A stretch of DNA of 17,695 nucleotides, from contig CANDYO010000023.1 of the NCBI GenBank assembly GCA_947424995.1, forward strand, positions 1-17,695, written 5' to 3'. Positions 15,420 to 17,695 of the stretch are shown here, in pieces. Source of the DNA: Rickettsiales bacterium. GTDB lineage: Bacteria > Pseudomonadota > Alphaproteobacteria > Rickettsiales > CANDYO01. The notes beneath the pieces were generated by a model. The model saw only the letters and a program-made list of their open reading frames with translations, made no database searches and was not told the DNA's origin. How positions within the stretch are numbered: the stretch's first letter is position 1; each line of letters starts with the position of its first letter. Both the position numbers and the translations under genes were made by a program.

Positions 15420-17438
15420 TTATGCCCTATCATTAGTACGCATACTAAGTGGCTTTAAGTTAGGCATAAGGCTGGTGGGCGTAGGCCCACGTCTTAACAA
15501 ACCTACCCCCGCCTTTTTTAATGTCTCGGAAGCCTGCATAGTTTGGTCCAATGCTTCATCTGATAAAGATCTTGCATTTGAAGTAGGCGATGTTGGTTGC
15601 GAATCCATGAGTGATTCGAACCTATCTTTTACAAGAGAAGAATTATTAGCCAAGCGGTTAGGAGTAAGTTCAGGAAAATCAATTGCTGTTTTCTCCATAC
15701 GCTCTACAAATCGTTTATTTAATTTTTTTGTCTGTTTAGCTAAAACTTCTAGGTCTTCTTGACTTGGGTTTTTCATCTTGTAACAAGCTTCACGTAAAGC
15801 TTTTGACTCTTTATCAATATCTGCAAACTCCTTAATAAAGCCTTTGGCAGCATCTTCTCTATCTTCATCTGATGCTTGGTGTATTTCGTCAATCAACTTT
15901 GGAATTTTAGCTAACTTCATTAATCTCTTATGTAATTTATTATTAGTTTCCTCTAAATCTTTGGTTACAGTTATAGGTTTAGGATCTCTATTAAAATGAC
16001 TGCTAACAAAACTATACGCATTGCTGACTACCTCATCAAGGCCAGTCATTCTAGCTAAAGCTAAACCAAGCTGCACTTGAGTTAATAAATCTGGTAAGTG
16101 AGCGGTTACAGGAGGAGGTAATTCTTTTTTGGCTTTCTCAGTCTCGCTAGGCAAATGACTTAACTCTGCTATTACCTCATTTTGCGAAGCAGCAGCTGCT
16201 GCATCAACTTGCGAAGGCGCAGGAGTTCCTCCTGGTTCTACAGCGGTTGGATTAGCTTCTTGATGCTGTAAAACAACACGCTCTGCACTTTCAGCCATTA
16301 AAGCTTGCGCATTAGATACCTTTACTACTTTCACATCATCAATGCCATATTTTTCCATACCGGCCTTAACCAACATTGCATTAATAAAGTAATTTTCTAT
16401 AAATGCTTCGCTACCTTTAGGGATCATCGATTTAACTTGATCTGAAGTTTTATCAGTAAATAGATTAACTAATTTTGTTAAGTCATTACGGCTATAGCTT
16501 ACCGCATCGCTACCTAATAGGTTATTCTGCTTCATTGTTGCAAGTAAAGACTCATGAATATTACCAACTCCAACTATTTCAACATTACCTTGAGATTGTT
16601 TACTTCCAAGCCATGCTTCCTTTTCTGCTCCAAAATTAAGACGATCTTTACCAAGATCAATAACATCTTGCACCTGAGCGACATTAAGAGGATAGATCGA
16701 ATCGGTACGGCCTAATGAATCCATTGCCATTTTTTGGAAAGTAGAAGAAGCTACCACCCCCTCTAATACTTCATGCTTACCATCTTTCATGCCTGTAAGC
16801 TGCATACTCCCACCGCCTATATCCCATGCGACTACTCGATCAGGATTAGCTTTTAGAGCACTAATTCCACTTCTAAATCCATAAACGCCTTCATCTGTTT
16901 GAGAAATAATCTTAAAGTGTGTGTTTGTTACACCTAGTTGATCATGAATATTTTGCTCTAACGCATTTACTAAAAGCTGGCCATCATCTGCTTTTCTTAA
17001 AGCCGCAGTACCGATTAATGATACCTCTACCGGAAGGGAAGGATCTTTTGCTACTGCGGCTGCAACTGCTGATGTTATTTGGCTAACATAAGTTTCTTTG
17101 ACTGCTTCCGAAAATTTGTTAACATAATTACCTAAAAAAGCAGAAGAGGTACCATAATAAAACTTAATTGACTCGCTATATGGACTTGGCTCGAAAAATT
17201 GACATAAATTTAGAGGATGATTCTCAGTATCATATAAATTCTGAACTAATCCACTCCCCTCGATTTCTCTTATTAATGTTTGCCTCTCCATATCCTTAGC
17301 TAACTGAATAAATAGACTATTATACTGAACATTACCTACTTCTCCAGTAGTGCTGTTAACATCAGCGGTTCCAGTTTTAATACTCCCAGAACCACTATCA
17401 ATAACTATCATATTTACAAGATTACCAGCTTGTTTCAT
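15420..17438 (-). CDS. ASKHA phosphatase-like protein (Ppx/GppA or apyrase-like) with long C-terminal extension
   Basis: The first ~390 residues of this 672-residue protein have the actin-like phosphatase motif order. IVIDSGSGSIK (11-21) is the first phosphate loop, LIGTAALRKADDG (141-153) fits the SALR(D/N) box, and IISQTDEGVYGF (177-188) has E183 at the catalytic glutamate position. VVAWDIGGGSMQLT (202-215) is the second phosphate loop and VEIVGVG (286-292) the adenosine-side glycine region. Ppx/GppA enzymes hydrolyse polyphosphate or pppGpp. The EGVYGF box also resembles the GDA1/CD39 apyrase motif, so a nucleotide phosphatase is possible. The usual N of DIGSN is G17, so activity is uncertain. 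Residues 395-445 are proline/alanine-rich, and 490-585 look like long charged helices; no HD domain is seen. No signal peptide. GGAG (17449-17452) lies 10 bases before the ATG. The upstream gene ends 4 bases away. Confidence 0.75.
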   Translation of the reverse strand: MKQAGNLVNMIVIDSGSGSIKTGTADVNSTTGEVGNVQYNSLFIQLAKDMERQTLIREIEGSGLVQNLYDTENHPLNLCQFFEPSPYSESIKFYYGTSSAFLGNYVNKFSEAVKETYVSQITSAVAAAVAKDPSLPVEVSLIGTAALRKADDGQLLVNALEQNIHDQLGVTNTHFKIISQTDEGVYGFRSGISALKANPDRVVAWDIGGGSMQLTGMKDGKHEVLEGVVASSTFQKMAMDSLGRTDSIYPLNVAQVQDVIDLGKDRLNFGAEKEAWLGSKQSQGNVEIVGVGNIHESLLATMKQNNLLGSDAVSYSRNDLTKLVNLFTDKTSDQVKSMIPKGSEAFIENYFINAMLVKAGMEKYGIDDVKVVKVSNAQALMAESAERVVLQHQEANPTAVEPGGTPAPSQVDAAAAASQNEVIAELSHLPSETEKAKKELPPPVTAHLPDLLTQVQLGLALARMTGLDEVVSNAYSFVSSHFNRDPKPITVTKDLEETNNKLHKRLMKLAKIPKLIDEIHQASDEDREDAAKGFIKEFADIDKESKALREACYKMKNPSQEDLEVLAKQTKKLNKRFVERMEKTAIDFPELTPNRLANNSSLVKDRFESLMDSQPTSPTSNARSLSDEALDQTMQASETLKKAGVGLLRRGPTPTSLMPNLKPLSMRTNDRA

Positions 17439-17442
17439 GTGC

Positions 17443-17694
17443 TTAAATCTCCACTAAATTACTTAGATGAACTTTAATTGCTAAATCTTTATACTCTTTA
17501 ATTATTTTTGTTAACTCAGCTAATTTAACGGGAATGAAATCGCCTAATAACTTCTCAGTCAATTTTTTGAAATCCAGAAATTTCTGTTCTAGCTTAGCGC
17601 AAGTAATTGCGCCAATTGCCTTATCATCAATAGCTTTATTAGTAATTTGCTTATATTCTTTTAAGATGGTAGCGATATAAATTAGTATTTTTTC
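17443..17694 (-). CDS. Partial hypothetical helical protein upstream of the phosphatase-like gene
   Basis: A minus-strand frame is open from the right edge to a TAA at 17445-17443, giving the last 83 residues of a protein whose start lies outside the window. The sequence is lysine-, leucine- and isoleucine-rich with regular hydrophobic spacing (KIIKEYKDLAIKV, LEQKFLDFKKLTEKLL), so it probably forms amphipathic helices or a coiled coil. The stop is 4 bases before the ATG of the 672-residue protein, and the GGAG ribosome-binding site for that gene lies inside this gene's last codons, which indicates one operon with coupled translation. Function unrecognised. Confidence 0.75.
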   Translation of the reverse strand, partial: EKILIYIATILKEYKQITNKAIDDKAIGAITCAKLEQKFLDFKKLTEKLLGDFIPVKLAELTKIIKEYKDLAIKVHLSNLVEI

Positions 17695-17695
17695 T

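Noticed and set aside
15475..15762. Plus-strand open frame opposite the phosphatase-like gene
   Set aside because: Antisense to the coding C-terminal region; no ribosome-binding site or recognisable features.
1..17695. CRISPR array
   Set aside because: No regularly spaced direct repeats with unique spacers were seen on either strand; the only tandem repeat is the coding 87-base unit.

Overview
The window is low in GC and looks like the chromosome of an obligately host-associated alphaproteobacterium of the order Rickettsiales, probably Rickettsiaceae or a close relative. The evidence is a citrate synthase whose N-terminus reads like rickettsial GltA, an MJ0042-type zinc-ribbon membrane protein, several long orphan proteins, and short GC-richer palindromic repeats (GCGTCATCC / GGATGACG) between genes. 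Placement within the order is inference from remembered family sequences; no search was run.

Layout. 1-957 (minus) is an orphan protein, cut by the left edge, with two 29-residue repeats. 1064-2173 (minus) is an exported beta-lactamase-fold serine hydrolase. 2401-4014 (plus) is an FAD-dependent dehydrogenase of the COG2509 type, visibly richer in GC than its neighbours. It shares a hairpin terminator with the convergent acetyl-CoA synthetase gene (4099-5952, minus). Upstream of that is a two-gene unit: rph (RNase PH) and an unrecognised 204-residue protein whose ATG directly follows the rph stop. 7552-8693 (plus) appears to be one orphan gene, with ankyrin-like sequence at its N-terminus, split by a frameshift near 8008-8011. 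Then come lon (8843-11266), an HU-type DNA-binding protein gene starting at GTG 11426, the zinc-ribbon gene (11826-12461) and tRNA-Leu(GAG) (12558-12643). A MscS-family channel gene (12957-13772) is bracketed by two palindromic repeat elements. gltA follows (14074-15369). The right end holds a tightly linked minus-strand pair: a helical protein cut by the edge and a 672-residue protein with an ASKHA phosphatase-like N-terminal region (Ppx/GppA or apyrase-like).

How the genes fit together. Acetyl-CoA synthetase and citrate synthase are consecutive steps from acetate into the TCA cycle, although they are not in one operon. Lon, HU and RNase PH are housekeeping functions in protein quality control, nucleoid structure and tRNA 3'-end maturation. 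The orphan genes are the accessory part of the window: the repeat protein, the frameshifted ankyrin-like gene, the rph-coupled protein and the phosphatase-like fusion with its partner. I see no CRISPR array, transposase, prophage or complete new multi-gene system. The strongest leads are the phosphatase-like fusion pair at the right end, the frameshifted gene and the palindromic repeats around the channel gene.
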